Below are positions 43,601 to 52,194 of a stretch of 60,542 bases of DNA, one piece after another. Within the stretch, counting starts at the first letter, position 1; every line of letters starts with the position of its first letter. Source of the DNA: Gordonia hirsuta DSM 44140 = NBRC 16056 (GTDB lineage: Bacteria > Actinomycetota > Actinomycetes > Mycobacteriales > Mycobacteriaceae); the NCBI RefSeq assembly GCF_000333015.1, contig NZ_BANT01000030.1:1-60542 (forward strand). Reading direction: 5' to 3'. A model generated the notes under the pieces. It saw only the letters and a program-made list of their open reading frames with translations. It made no database searches and was not told where the DNA came from. The translations under genes and the position numbers were made by a program.

Positions 43601-43615
43601 CCAGATTCTATCTGG
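43601..43615. promoter_or_regulatory. Palindromic operator of the TetR pair
   Basis: CCAGAT-TCT-ATCTGG is a perfect 6+3+6 palindrome immediately upstream of the TetR start at 43596. Its sequence differs from motifs A and B, so the second TetR probably has its own target set. Confidence 0.65.
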
Positions 43616-43669
43616 TGGTGGGCCCTGCTCAGCGTCTCGGCCCGATGGCGCGCCGCCGGGAGGCTCACT

Positions 43670-45256
43670 TCATCCCACCGTCTGTGCCTGCCGCACCCAG
43701 TCCGAGCCGGCTTCGCTGCCCTGCGCGTTCCGGAACTCGAAGTGCGAGATGTCCAGCCGCTTGCTGGCGCGCGTCGACTGATATGCCGTCGTCGGCCTCA
43801 AGAATCCGAAGTCACCGTGCTTGTCGATGTAGTACGAGTTGGCGCCGATGCACGCCTTGCCGTGCATCAGGGTGTCCTTGCCGCGCTCGGAGATGAACTC
43901 GAAGAACTCGTCGGTGGCTTCCGGGGTGACGGCCACCGACGCGGCCCCGCGCGCCATGCATTCCTTGATCAACCGCGTGGTGATACGCATGGAGTTCTCC
44001 ACCATCACGTGCCAGCTGCTGCCGCTCCAGGCGAACGGGCCGAACACCATGAAGTGATTCGGCAGCCCGGGCATGCAGACGCCCTCGTACGACTTCGCAC
44101 GGCTGTTCTCGTAGAACTCGGCGAGGTCGAAGCCATCCCTGCCCCGCACCGGCCGGCGCCGATAGGGATCCGGACTCTGGGACATCTCGAATCCGGTCGC
44201 CAGCACCAGGACGTCGATCTCGCGCTCCTGGCCGGACCGGGTGCGTATCCCGGTCGGCGTGATCCGCTCGATCGGGTCGGTCACCAGTTCCACGTCGTCG
44301 CGGGCGAAGGTCCGATAGTAGATGTTCGACACACTCGGCCGTTTGCAGCCGAATCCGTAGTCGGGGGTGAGCTTCTTGCGGAGCTTTCGGTCCCGAACCT
44401 GGGTGAACAAGAACGCGCGGCACGCCCAGTTCGGGATCAGGGTGAGCGGAGCGATCTGTTTGCCGTACACCGTGATCCCGACCAGACCGACTTCGACGGC
44501 CAGCGCCACCACGCCTCTGATGAGGCTCTGCAGCAGGGGCAGTCGGCGGAACGCGGCACGGACTGCGGCCGGTATCGGAAAGTCCGGTTTCGCGAAAACC
44601 CAGATCGCCCGCCGCTGGTAGACGTCGAGATGCGCGGCCCGGCGCGCCAGCTGCGGCACGAGTTGCACCGAGGTCGCTCCGGTGCCGATCACGGCGGCGC
44701 GTTTCCCGGCGAAGTCGTAGTCGTCGTCCCACTGTTGGGTCTGGATCACCGTGCCCTCGAAATCATCGAGTCCGGCGATGTCGGGCACGCGTGGCTCCAC
44801 GAACGCGCCGATCGCACTGATCACGAAGCGCGCGGTCAGCACCCGGCCGTCCGCGAGGCCTACGCGCCACCATTGGTTCTCCTCGTCCCACTCGCGGAGC
44901 ACCACATCGTGTCCCAGCCGCAGGTGGCCGTCGAGACCGTACCGGTCGACCAGCCCCTCGATGTAGGCGAGCACCTCGCGCCCCTTGGGAAAGGTCCGTG
45001 ACCAGTCCGGGTTCTTCGCGAAGGAGAACTGGTACACGATTCCCGGAACATCGACCGCGACGTCCGGGTACCTGTTGGCGTACCAGGTGCCGCCCACGCC
45101 TTCGGCGCGCTCGAGGACGACGAAGTCGTCGATCCCGGCTTGTTTCAACGCAATCGCCTGCCCCAGGCCGCCGAAGCCGGCCCCCAGGATGACGACATCG
45201 TGGTCGGGTCGGGCCATGGTCTGCGCGCCGCGCGCGGCCTTGTTCTTCTTCGCCAT
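43670..45256 (-). CDS. BVMO-like flavin monooxygenase, fingerprint His absent
   Basis: 528 residues from the ATG at 45254-45256 behind AAAGGAG. A basic N-terminal tail (MAKKNKAARG) precedes the FAD motif GAGFGGLG. GGTWYANRYPD follows, the fingerprint region is FEGTVIQTQQWD with Gln in place of His, and the NADPH motif is GTGATS. VLVLATGFEMSQSPDPY continues the family pattern. It is the third gene of the BVMO-SDR-BVMO operon controlled by motif B at 47714. Confidence 0.87.
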   Translation of the reverse strand: MAKKNKAARGAQTMARPDHDVVILGAGFGGLGQAIALKQAGIDDFVVLERAEGVGGTWYANRYPDVAVDVPGIVYQFSFAKNPDWSRTFPKGREVLAYIEGLVDRYGLDGHLRLGHDVVLREWDEENQWWRVGLADGRVLTARFVISAIGAFVEPRVPDIAGLDDFEGTVIQTQQWDDDYDFAGKRAAVIGTGATSVQLVPQLARRAAHLDVYQRRAIWVFAKPDFPIPAAVRAAFRRLPLLQSLIRGVVALAVEVGLVGITVYGKQIAPLTLIPNWACRAFLFTQVRDRKLRKKLTPDYGFGCKRPSVSNIYYRTFARDDVELVTDPIERITPTGIRTRSGQEREIDVLVLATGFEMSQSPDPYRRRPVRGRDGFDLAEFYENSRAKSYEGVCMPGLPNHFMVFGPFAWSGSSWHVMVENSMRITTRLIKECMARGAASVAVTPEATDEFFEFISERGKDTLMHGKACIGANSYYIDKHGDFGFLRPTTAYQSTRASKRLDISHFEFRNAQGSEAGSDWVRQAQTVG

Positions 45257-45272
45257 CGAGGGCTCCTTTCGG

Positions 45273-46148
45273 TCAGAGGTGATCGGTACCGGCGCCGGCG
45301 GAGATCGCCTGGCGCTCGATCCGGCCGTCGTAGGCTGCCCGCGCCGTCCGGTCGATCGGCTCGAGTGTGCGGTCTGCGCCGGTCCAGCGGCGACCGAGAA
45401 GCCAGAGCGACTCGGGCACCACGTGGTAGACCCGGAGGCCCAGGACGGTGCCCCGGGGAGCCCCGACCACCGCCGGCCGGCGGCGCAGGGTCCCCACGGC
45501 ACGACGGGCCACCAGCGCCGGGGAGACCAGGCCGATCCGTTCCCACCATTTGAAGGGGATGCCGTCGACCAACTGCGTCTTCACCGCCGAGGGCATCACC
45601 ACGCTGAGGGTCACGCCGGTCCCGACCAGTTCTTCGCGGGCGCTGCGACCGAATCCGGTCGCGGCGTGCTTGCTGGCGACGTAGGTCGACAATCCGGGCG
45701 AATGGATGCCGCCGGCTGCCGAGGTGATGTTGATGAAGTGCCCCCGGCCCCGCCCGATCATGCGCGGTGCCAGAATCCGGTAGGCGTAGTAGTGCGCCCA
45801 GAAGTTCACCCGCATGGCCGCCTCGGCCACCGGGATGGTTTCCTCGGACAACGGCCCCACCGGCATGATTCCGGCGTTGTTCACGACGATGTCGACGGGT
45901 CCCACGGTGGCTTCGACGGTGTCGACGAGGTTCTCGTACGCGCGCAGGTCGCCCACGTCGAGACCGAATCCGGTCGCTCCCCCGCCGAGCTTTGCGGCGC
46001 TGGCCTCCGCGGCCGCGCCGTCGAGGTCGGCGATCACGACGCGAGCCCCGGCCGCCGACAGGCGCTTGGCGACGGCGAACCCGATTCCGCGCGCGCCGCC
46101 GGTCACCAGTGCAACGGCTCCCGTGACCGGGAAGGCGGTGAACTTCAT
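45273..46148 (-). CDS. Short-chain dehydrogenase/reductase
   Basis: 291 residues. TGGARGIG is the cofactor motif; ADLDGAAAEA after strand 2 favours NAD(H). NNAGIMPVG, NITSAAGG and YVASK complete the catalytic set. The C-terminal LRRRPAVVGAPRGTVLG region is like the steroid/lipid SDR subgroup seen at 18776. The ATG at 46146-46148 overlaps the BVMO stop (ATGA), so the ketone-forming SDR and the BVMO are translationally coupled. Confidence 0.87.
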   Translation of the reverse strand: MKFTAFPVTGAVALVTGGARGIGFAVAKRLSAAGARVVIADLDGAAAEASAAKLGGGATGFGLDVGDLRAYENLVDTVEATVGPVDIVVNNAGIMPVGPLSEETIPVAEAAMRVNFWAHYYAYRILAPRMIGRGRGHFINITSAAGGIHSPGLSTYVASKHAATGFGRSAREELVGTGVTLSVVMPSAVKTQLVDGIPFKWWERIGLVSPALVARRAVGTLRRRPAVVGAPRGTVLGLRVYHVVPESLWLLGRRWTGADRTLEPIDRTARAAYDGRIERQAISAGAGTDHL

Positions 46149-47686
46149 GCCGACACCGCCTCGACGCTCGCGTTCACGGTCCGCAGCGAGTAGGCCGACA
46201 TGTCGACGTCTCGGCTCTGCCTCTGCGCCTCGAACAGGCTGGTCGGCCGGATGTACGGCATGTCGCCGGCGGAGTTCACGTAGTACGTCCGCAGCCCGGC
46301 ATTGAGGGTATTGAAGTAGTAGTCGATGTTCTGGTCGTTGCGCCGGATCATCTCGTGGTACTCGCGATGCGCCTCTTCGGTCACCTCGGCCACCTCAGCG
46401 CCGCCGGCGAGCGCCGCCGCGATGACGTTCACCGCGTGGGTCGACGAGATCTCCACCAGCGCATGCCATCCGGTCCCGATCCAGGAGTACGGTCCGACGA
46501 GCATCCACCGATTCGGCAGGTTCGGCACCGCAACCGACTGATACGCCTGCAGGCGCTCGGTGTTGTAGAAGACGCCGAGATCGAAGCCGTCCCGGCCGAC
46601 CACCGCGCCCTCGGAGTAGCTCTCCGGATCGGAGAAGAGGTGGTATCCGGTCGCCATGACGATCGCGTCGAGCGGGTGCAGCCGGCCGTTCGCGTCGACG
46701 ATGCCCTCCGGCACGATCCGGTCGATGGGAGTGTCGACCAGCTCGACGTTCGGCCGGTTGAAGGCCTGCAGGAAGCTGTTGGACAGAGTCGGCCGCTTCC
46801 CGAGTACGCCGTACCCGGGCATCAGGGCGCGACGAGCGGCCGGATCCTTGACGACTCCGCGAAGGTAGCCGCGGTAGAGCGCGCGAGCAGCCTTGTCGAA
46901 GAGCGGGGCCACGGCACGAAACAGCGGCCGCGGAGTCTGATAGACCAGCCGCAAGGCCAACTCCACGAGGATGTGGGCGAGGCCGGACAGCAGGGAGCCG
47001 ACGCCGGGCAACGCCATCCCGACCTGGAGCGGGCGGGTCATCGGGAAGTCGGGTTTCGGCAGTGCCCAGACGGGAGTGCGCTGAAAGACCTGCAGCGACG
47101 CCACCTCCGGCGCGATCGACGGCGTGATCTGCACCGAGCTGGCACCGGTGCCGATCACCGCCACCCGCTTGCCGGACAGGTCGTAGTCGTGATCCCAGGC
47201 GTTCGGACGCAGCACGTGCCCGGCGAAATCCTGATGACCGGGAATCCCCGGGTCTTCCTTGGCCTTCAGGTAGGCACCGACCGCGGAGATCACGAAACGG
47301 GCGGTCACCTCCGAGCCGTCGTCCAGACTCAGGCGCCAGAAACCGTTCGCGTCGTCCCACTCCTCTTTCACGACGGTTGAGTTCCACCTGGCGTGGGAAT
47401 ACAGACCGTGCTCACGAGCGACGCGGCGGTGGTACTCGTGCACCTCGCGGCCGCGGGGGAACATCCGGCTCCACCGCGGATTGCGGGCGAACGAGTACTG
47501 GTAGGTGAAGCCGGGGACGTCTACCCCCAGCCCCGGATAGTGATTGTCCCGCCAACTTCCACCGAAGTCGGCCTCCCGCTCCAGGATCACGAAGTCGGTG
47601 ATCTGACGCTTCTTCAACAGGACCGATGCGCAGATCCCGCCCGGCCCGGCACCGATGACGGCGACGAGGTGATTCGGTTCAGTCAT
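46145..47686 (-). CDS. BVMO-like flavin monooxygenase, fingerprint His absent
   Basis: 513 residues from the ATG at 47684-47686, with GGAGGA four bases upstream; a start at 47698 would be too early. FAD motif GAGPGGIC near residue 11, then GGSWRDNHYPG, the fingerprint region FAGHVLRPNAWD with Arg instead of His, and NADPH motif GTGASS. It is the nearest relative of the protein at 38688. First gene of the BVMO-SDR-BVMO operon, 27 bases from motif B. Confidence 0.87.
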   Translation of the reverse strand: MTEPNHLVAVIGAGPGGICASVLLKKRQITDFVILEREADFGGSWRDNHYPGLGVDVPGFTYQYSFARNPRWSRMFPRGREVHEYHRRVAREHGLYSHARWNSTVVKEEWDDANGFWRLSLDDGSEVTARFVISAVGAYLKAKEDPGIPGHQDFAGHVLRPNAWDHDYDLSGKRVAVIGTGASSVQITPSIAPEVASLQVFQRTPVWALPKPDFPMTRPLQVGMALPGVGSLLSGLAHILVELALRLVYQTPRPLFRAVAPLFDKAARALYRGYLRGVVKDPAARRALMPGYGVLGKRPTLSNSFLQAFNRPNVELVDTPIDRIVPEGIVDANGRLHPLDAIVMATGYHLFSDPESYSEGAVVGRDGFDLGVFYNTERLQAYQSVAVPNLPNRWMLVGPYSWIGTGWHALVEISSTHAVNVIAAALAGGAEVAEVTEEAHREYHEMIRRNDQNIDYYFNTLNAGLRTYYVNSAGDMPYIRPTSLFEAQRQSRDVDMSAYSLRTVNASVEAVSA

Positions 47687-47713
47687 GAGTTCCTCCAAGA
47701 TTCACACGTCTAG

Positions 47714-47727
47714 AATGACATGTCAGT
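47714..47727. promoter_or_regulatory. Motif B operator, site B3
   Basis: AATGACATGTCAGT contains the perfect core TGACATGTCA (47716-47725) and is followed by TCCATAAATTC, the same extension as at 58006. It is 27 bases from the BVMO start at 47686 and would block its promoter. Confidence 0.72.
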
Positions 47728-47747
47728 TCCATAAATTCAAGCACGCG

Positions 47748-48224
47748 CTATTCGGCGGCCGGCTCCGGCATAGAATCCTCGATGACCAGCACTTCTTCCG
47801 TCGCCGACGTCTCGGATTCCGGCGGGTTGAGCTGTGCCCCGATGGCCGTCACCGCCCGGCTACCGAGGTGCGCCACGTAGACCAGAGCACCGATCACTCC
47901 GGCGGTCCGGGTACGCCGGTCGAGCAGCGCCAACCCGATCCCCGTCTCCGCGGCCCCGTTGACCTTGACCCACTGTCCGGTGTCCTCGGGGAACACCGGC
48001 CGCGTGATCCATGCGAACAGCTTCGGCGCGACGAAATGCGCGAGCCCGGCACTCGTGAGGCTCACCCCCGCCACGCGGAACGCCATGTCCACGAGGTTGA
48101 GTGCGGCGATCCTCCTGGTGACTCGCATCACGAGTGCCCGCGGATCGAACCCGCGGATCTGAGTGCGCACCGGCGCGTGCGTCTCCCGGTGGACCACCTC
48201 GGTAGCCGACGTGTTCTCAGTCAT
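47748..48224 (-). CDS. DoxX-like small integral membrane protein
   Basis: 158 residues, ATG at 48222-48224. About four hydrophobic segments; PVFPEDT, VNGAAE, RRTR and GALVYVAHL match the paralogue at 5750. It has longer polar tails at both ends. It lies 42 bases downstream of the mam gene of cluster B, so it is the last gene of the Mce B operon. In system A the equivalent gene is in a separate operon. Confidence 0.75.
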   Translation of the reverse strand: MTENTSATEVVHRETHAPVRTQIRGFDPRALVMRVTRRIAALNLVDMAFRVAGVSLTSAGLAHFVAPKLFAWITRPVFPEDTGQWVKVNGAAETGIGLALLDRRTRTAGVIGALVYVAHLGSRAVTAIGAQLNPPESETSATEEVLVIEDSMPEPAAE

Positions 48225-48266
48225 GGTGTTTCCTCTCGTTGTTCGTCATTTCTGGTCGAGTGATCA

Positions 48267-49025
48267 TCAGTTCGCTCCGGGGACCGGCGAGTCCTCGCCG
48301 GTCTGAACCTTGGGGTCGGGGGCGAAACTGGAGATCAGCCACTGCCCGTCGAGGTGAACCACGACCACGCGCAGGATCACCGCCGATGTAGACGGCTCGG
48401 GTTGCTGCACCGTGGTTGCCGTCTGTGTCGCGACCACCACGAAGTTCCATGGCTCGCCGTCGGCGGGGAGTGATTCGGGATCGCCTTCGAACATCGTGTA
48501 CGCCACTTCGCCCTCGGACTTCATCCTCAGCTGCCGGATCAGTTCCAGTGTCAGACCGCCGGCCTCCCCCTCGGACAGGTCGAAGGTCTTGCCGAAGGCG
48601 GGGGTGGTTCCTTCCGCGAGGCTCTTCACGTACGCCTCGGCGTTCTCGAAATCGATGGTCAACGACTTGGTGACATACTCCTCGGCCGCCGCGGTCGCCG
48701 CTGCCCGGCGCTCGCTGTCGGCGCTGGCCGTCGCCCGGATGTCGTCGATTTCGCTGCCGATCGCGACCCGGCTCCAGGTCAGACCGGCCACCGCCACCAG
48801 CAGGAGTCCGGCGACCACGAGTCCGGCCAGGGCCCGCAACCGCCAGGTGCGGGCCCGCTGTCGTTCCCGATCGAGTTCGGCCCGCAGCCGTCTCTTCTTC
48901 GACCTCTTCTTCGCGGGTTCGGGTTCCGGGTCCACCTGCTGCCCGGTGTTCCCGTCCTGCTCGACCGTCAAGTCTTTCAAGTCTGTCTCGTCCACGTCTT
49001 CCTCGTCACCGTCTGTTCTCGTCAC
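48267..49025 (-). CDS. Mce-associated membrane protein (Mam), cluster B
   Basis: 252 residues from the GTG at 49023-49025, the first in-frame start. It has an acidic tail, a strongly basic patch (KKRSKKRRLRAELDRERQRAR), one membrane helix (about 67-86) and an extracytoplasmic domain ending in the VVVVHLDGQWLISSF block shared with the cluster A Mam. The start lies inside a 16-base tandem repeat, so the N-terminus could vary if repeat number changes. The gap to mceF is 79 bases. Confidence 0.78.
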   Translation of the reverse strand: MTRTDGDEEDVDETDLKDLTVEQDGNTGQQVDPEPEPAKKRSKKRRLRAELDRERQRARTWRLRALAGLVVAGLLLVAVAGLTWSRVAIGSEIDDIRATASADSERRAAATAAAEEYVTKSLTIDFENAEAYVKSLAEGTTPAFGKTFDLSEGEAGGLTLELIRQLRMKSEGEVAYTMFEGDPESLPADGEPWNFVVVATQTATTVQQPEPSTSAVILRVVVVHLDGQWLISSFAPDPKVQTGEDSPVPGAN

Positions 49026-49068
49026 CGTCTGTTCTCGTCACCGTCTGTTCTCGCCACCGTCTGTTCTC
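49005..49068. repeat. Four tandem copies of a 16-base repeat at the mam start
   Basis: Unit GTCACCGTCTGTTCTC occurs exactly at 49005-49020, 49021-49036 and 49037-49052, and once with one mismatch at 49053-49068. On the coding strand each unit contains a possible GTG start. Because 16 is not a multiple of three, each copy sits in a different frame. The array fills much of the mceF-mam gap. Confidence 0.85.
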
Positions 49069-49104
49069 GCCACGGCCTGCCTCCCGCCCTGCCCTTCGAC
49101 TCGC

Positions 49105-50058
49105 TCACCGCACGGTCACCTGCACCCGCATCGGCCCGCCCTTCGGGAACGCCCGTCCCCAGAAGTCGGTGAAGGCGTTCATGTTCACCCGGATGCCGCG
49201 GAGTTGCCCGGTGACCGGCAGCAGCGCGCCCGCGATGCCGCCGAACTCCGGCAGCAGAACCCCCAGGCGCTGGAGAAGTCCATCCATGAACGGCCCGATC
49301 ACACCGTTCCAGACGTTCGTCGACTTCGACATGATGGCGAAGTTGTTGACCTCGGTCAGCACCTCCCCCATCGCCGGCGCCAGCCGATCCAGCGTCGCCG
49401 CGACAGGACGCAGCAGGGCGGGCCCGCCCATCGTCATGAAGCGCTTGTCGAGCTCTTGGACGAGTCGGAACATCCGGCGAATGAGGTGTCCTTTGTCGCG
49501 CACCGTCCCTCGTACCAGCTCCAGAGTCGCCGCGGCGTCGGACAGTACGGCCTCGTCGTCGGTCATCGTGGTGAGCAACTCACCCATTTCGGCGACCACC
49601 CCCGGATCGAGCAACTGGCCGACGCGGTCGACCTTCGCCAGGACGGTACCGACGGTCGGCGAATCGCTGACCTGCTGCGACCCGATACTGGCCCCGTCCC
49701 GTAGATACGGTCCACCGCTGTGCTGCGGCCGGAAATCCAGGTACTGCTCGCCGGCCGCCGAAAGATTCTGCACGATCACCGTGCTGTCGGCTGGGATCTG
49801 CCGGGACGAGTCGATGGCGACCCGGACCTGAACCGAGTCCCGCTGTGTATTGATCTGCTGCACATTGCCGATCTTCATTCCGTGCAGCGCCACGAGGGAG
49901 GTGTCCATCAGGCCCGACGTCTGGTCCATGCTGATGGTGACCTCGTACGTCTGCTTCCGCGGATCGAGATCGAGAACGCCCAGAGCGATGTAGGCCACGG
50001 CGATCACCAGGACCAGGACCAGAACCGCGCAGCCGAGCAGGCCTTTGCCGATCTTCAT
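49105..50058 (-). CDS. mceF: MceF-type substrate-binding protein, cluster B
   Basis: 317 residues. N-terminal anchor (about 8-29), MCE domain with SGLMDTSLVALHGMKIGNV, then NLSAAGEQYLDF, the MceF landmark also in cluster A. The helical tail is rich in Met. ATG at 50056-50058, one base from the mceE stop. It is the last of the six tunnel subunits in the operon before mam. Confidence 0.88.
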   Translation of the reverse strand: MKIGKGLLGCAVLVLVLVIAVAYIALGVLDLDPRKQTYEVTISMDQTSGLMDTSLVALHGMKIGNVQQINTQRDSVQVRVAIDSSRQIPADSTVIVQNLSAAGEQYLDFRPQHSGGPYLRDGASIGSQQVSDSPTVGTVLAKVDRVGQLLDPGVVAEMGELLTTMTDDEAVLSDAAATLELVRGTVRDKGHLIRRMFRLVQELDKRFMTMGGPALLRPVAATLDRLAPAMGEVLTEVNNFAIMSKSTNVWNGVIGPFMDGLLQRLGVLLPEFGGIAGALLPVTGQLRGIRVNMNAFTDFWGRAFPKGGPMRVQVTVR

Positions 50059-50059
50059 C

Positions 50060-51070
50060 TCACACCACCCCGATCGCTCGCAGGACGTCGGCTACCTGGG
50101 TGGCCTGCCCGTTCCGGTCATCGATCCGGCGCACATCGAGTTCGCCGCCGTCCCGCAGGAACGGCGTGATCTTCCGGGCGAGTAGATCCCGGACCGCGCC
50201 GGCGTTGTCCAGCACCGACCTGTCCGCGTCGGCGATCTCCATCAGCCAGGGGTCCGCGGTCGCCAGAATCTTCTTCAGATCCGAATGGGTCGGCTCGACG
50301 AGTAGGTCACCACCGGGCTTGGTGAGTACGCGCAGATCGGAGATGAGGCCGACCAGGGTCAGAAACAGCCCCTGCATCTTCGCGAAACGATCGGGGCCGA
50401 TCGTCAGCACCCGCTCGACGGTCTCCCGTTTCTCGCTGACGGTCTCCGCCAACGCGGCCCCCTTCTGCAGCGCGGCATCGATGGCATCGGTCGCACCACC
50501 GACCTCGATCAGTTGTGCCGCAGCCTGCCGGCTGAGGCGGGACAGCTCCTCCGGGTCGTCCGGCAGCGCGTCGTTGAGTTGGGCGATCGACGCTTGTGAC
50601 CGCACGAGGATCCCGCCGTTGAGGAATTGGGAGAGGCTGACCATCACCGTCTCGACGTTGTCCGGGGGCGAGGTCTGCTTCACCGGGATGCGTCCGCCAT
50701 CGGACAGATACGGTCCGCCGTCGTCGTCCGGCGTCGACAACGCGATGTACAGGTCGCCCAGCAGGGTCTCCTGGCGGAGCTCCGCCCCGGTGTCGACCGG
50801 CAGCCGGACGCCCTGATCGATGTCGACGGAGGTCACCGCGACGTCGTGCTCCAGCCGGACCTGCCCGAGCGTTCCCACCCGAACCCCGTTGTGCAGCACG
50901 CGGGTGCCCGCCGGAATGTTCAGCGCACTCTCGAACTCGATGTCCACCCGGTACGTGCTCTCGCGATCGGCGATCCCGAACAGCTGTGCGCACCCGGAGA
51001 GGATCAGTGCCAACGCCGTCGCCAGGAGGACGGCGAGCCCGGCCCGGCAGGTTCTTCCGATGCATCTCAT
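50060..51070 (-). CDS. mceE: MceE-type lipoprotein (LprK-like), cluster B
   Basis: 336 residues from the ATG at 51068-51070 that overlaps the mceD stop (ATGA). The signal peptide ends in the lipobox ILSGC (Cys near residue 27). The MCE domain spans about 38-120 with RVDIEFESALNIPAGTRVLH and QETLLGDLYIAL, matching the cluster A MceE. The frame is open further upstream but that part lies within mceD. Confidence 0.87.
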   Translation of the reverse strand: MRCIGRTCRAGLAVLLATALALILSGCAQLFGIADRESTYRVDIEFESALNIPAGTRVLHNGVRVGTLGQVRLEHDVAVTSVDIDQGVRLPVDTGAELRQETLLGDLYIALSTPDDDGGPYLSDGGRIPVKQTSPPDNVETVMVSLSQFLNGGILVRSQASIAQLNDALPDDPEELSRLSRQAAAQLIEVGGATDAIDAALQKGAALAETVSEKRETVERVLTIGPDRFAKMQGLFLTLVGLISDLRVLTKPGGDLLVEPTHSDLKKILATADPWLMEIADADRSVLDNAGAVRDLLARKITPFLRDGGELDVRRIDDRNGQATQVADVLRAIGVV

Positions 51071-52191
51071 CGGCCACTCCCCATGATCAGCTGAATCAGA
51101 CCCGAGCGTGCGGCTCGCGAGGAGGCACAATCGTCCGGTCGGCCGAGAACAGTGCACACCGCAGTCGCCTCGGTCGCCGAGACCGGGACCGTCGGTGGAG
51201 TCCACCCGATCCGGAACGCTCCGGAGTCCGGATCGAAGAGGTGATCGGTCACCGTGGCCAGGCCCGGCAACTGAGCCACGGCTTGTGCGAGCCGGGTCGC
51301 GAACGGTGCGAGGACACGCACCCAGGGGGTGATCAGGTCGACCACGCCCAGGATCCGGTCACCGAACCGTTCCACGTTCCGGCTGAGCACCGGAACGAAC
51401 CGGACCGCCGAAGTGAGCGTTCCGGTGAACTCCTCGGAGAACGCGGTGAAGGCCAGACCTGCCCCGTTGACGGTCCTGATCACGCGCTCGACGTCCGGCC
51501 ACTGCGCCTCCACCTCGGTCAGCAGCGTGTCGCTGTTCTCCAGGATCCGCCGGATGGCCGCATCGACCGTCGCCGGATTCCCCTGCGCGGTGACCATCTG
51601 GCGCATGAGCGCGACGATCTTGTCGCTCTTGCCGGAGAAGTTCTTGTCCAGAACGTCCATCACCTCGGCCAGATCGTCGGTGCCGCCGAGTTCGGCGAGG
51701 ACGCCGTCGCTGCCCATCGCGTCGTCGAGCAGCCCGTCGACGGCGGCGAAACTCTCACTCACTCCCCGCGGCGTCTTGGTGCGCTCGTCGGGAATACACG
51801 TGTCGCCGGATAACGTCGGTCCGCCCGAGTACGGCCTGTCGAACTCGACGCGCCGGTCGGCCACGATCGAACCGTCGATGATCACGGCGCCGACATCGGC
51901 GGGCAGGGCGAGTTCACGGTCGATCTCCAGCCGGACTCGGACCCCTGACTCGCGGGGCTCGATCGCGGCGACCTGCCCGACGCCGAGGCCCATGAGGGCC
52001 ACCGAATTGCCCTTGTACAGCCCGGCGGAGTCGGTGAAGTCCGCACACACCGACCGGGTGAGGATCTGACTGCTCACTCTCGGCCACGCCAGCCACGCGG
52101 CGCCGGCGGCGGTAACCGCGAGCACCAGAAGCACCGCCAGGGCCGCGGTCAGACGACGCCGGCGTTGTGCGGATGTCCGCTCGTTGCTCAT
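51067..52191 (-). CDS. mceD: MceD-type substrate-binding protein, cluster B
   Basis: 374 residues. Basic N-terminus (AQRRRRLTAAL) and membrane helix about 13-33, then the MceD landmark RSVCADFTDSAGLYKGNSVAL and a helical tail. A CTVLGRPDDCASS Cys pair near the C-terminus is absent in the cluster A copy. ATG at 52189-52191, three bases from the mceC stop. Confidence 0.87.
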   Translation of the reverse strand: MSNERTSAQRRRRLTAALAVLLVLAVTAAGAAWLAWPRVSSQILTRSVCADFTDSAGLYKGNSVALMGLGVGQVAAIEPRESGVRVRLEIDRELALPADVGAVIIDGSIVADRRVEFDRPYSGGPTLSGDTCIPDERTKTPRGVSESFAAVDGLLDDAMGSDGVLAELGGTDDLAEVMDVLDKNFSGKSDKIVALMRQMVTAQGNPATVDAAIRRILENSDTLLTEVEAQWPDVERVIRTVNGAGLAFTAFSEEFTGTLTSAVRFVPVLSRNVERFGDRILGVVDLITPWVRVLAPFATRLAQAVAQLPGLATVTDHLFDPDSGAFRIGWTPPTVPVSATEATAVCTVLGRPDDCASSRAARSGLIQLIMGSGR

Positions 52192-52194
52192 GTG

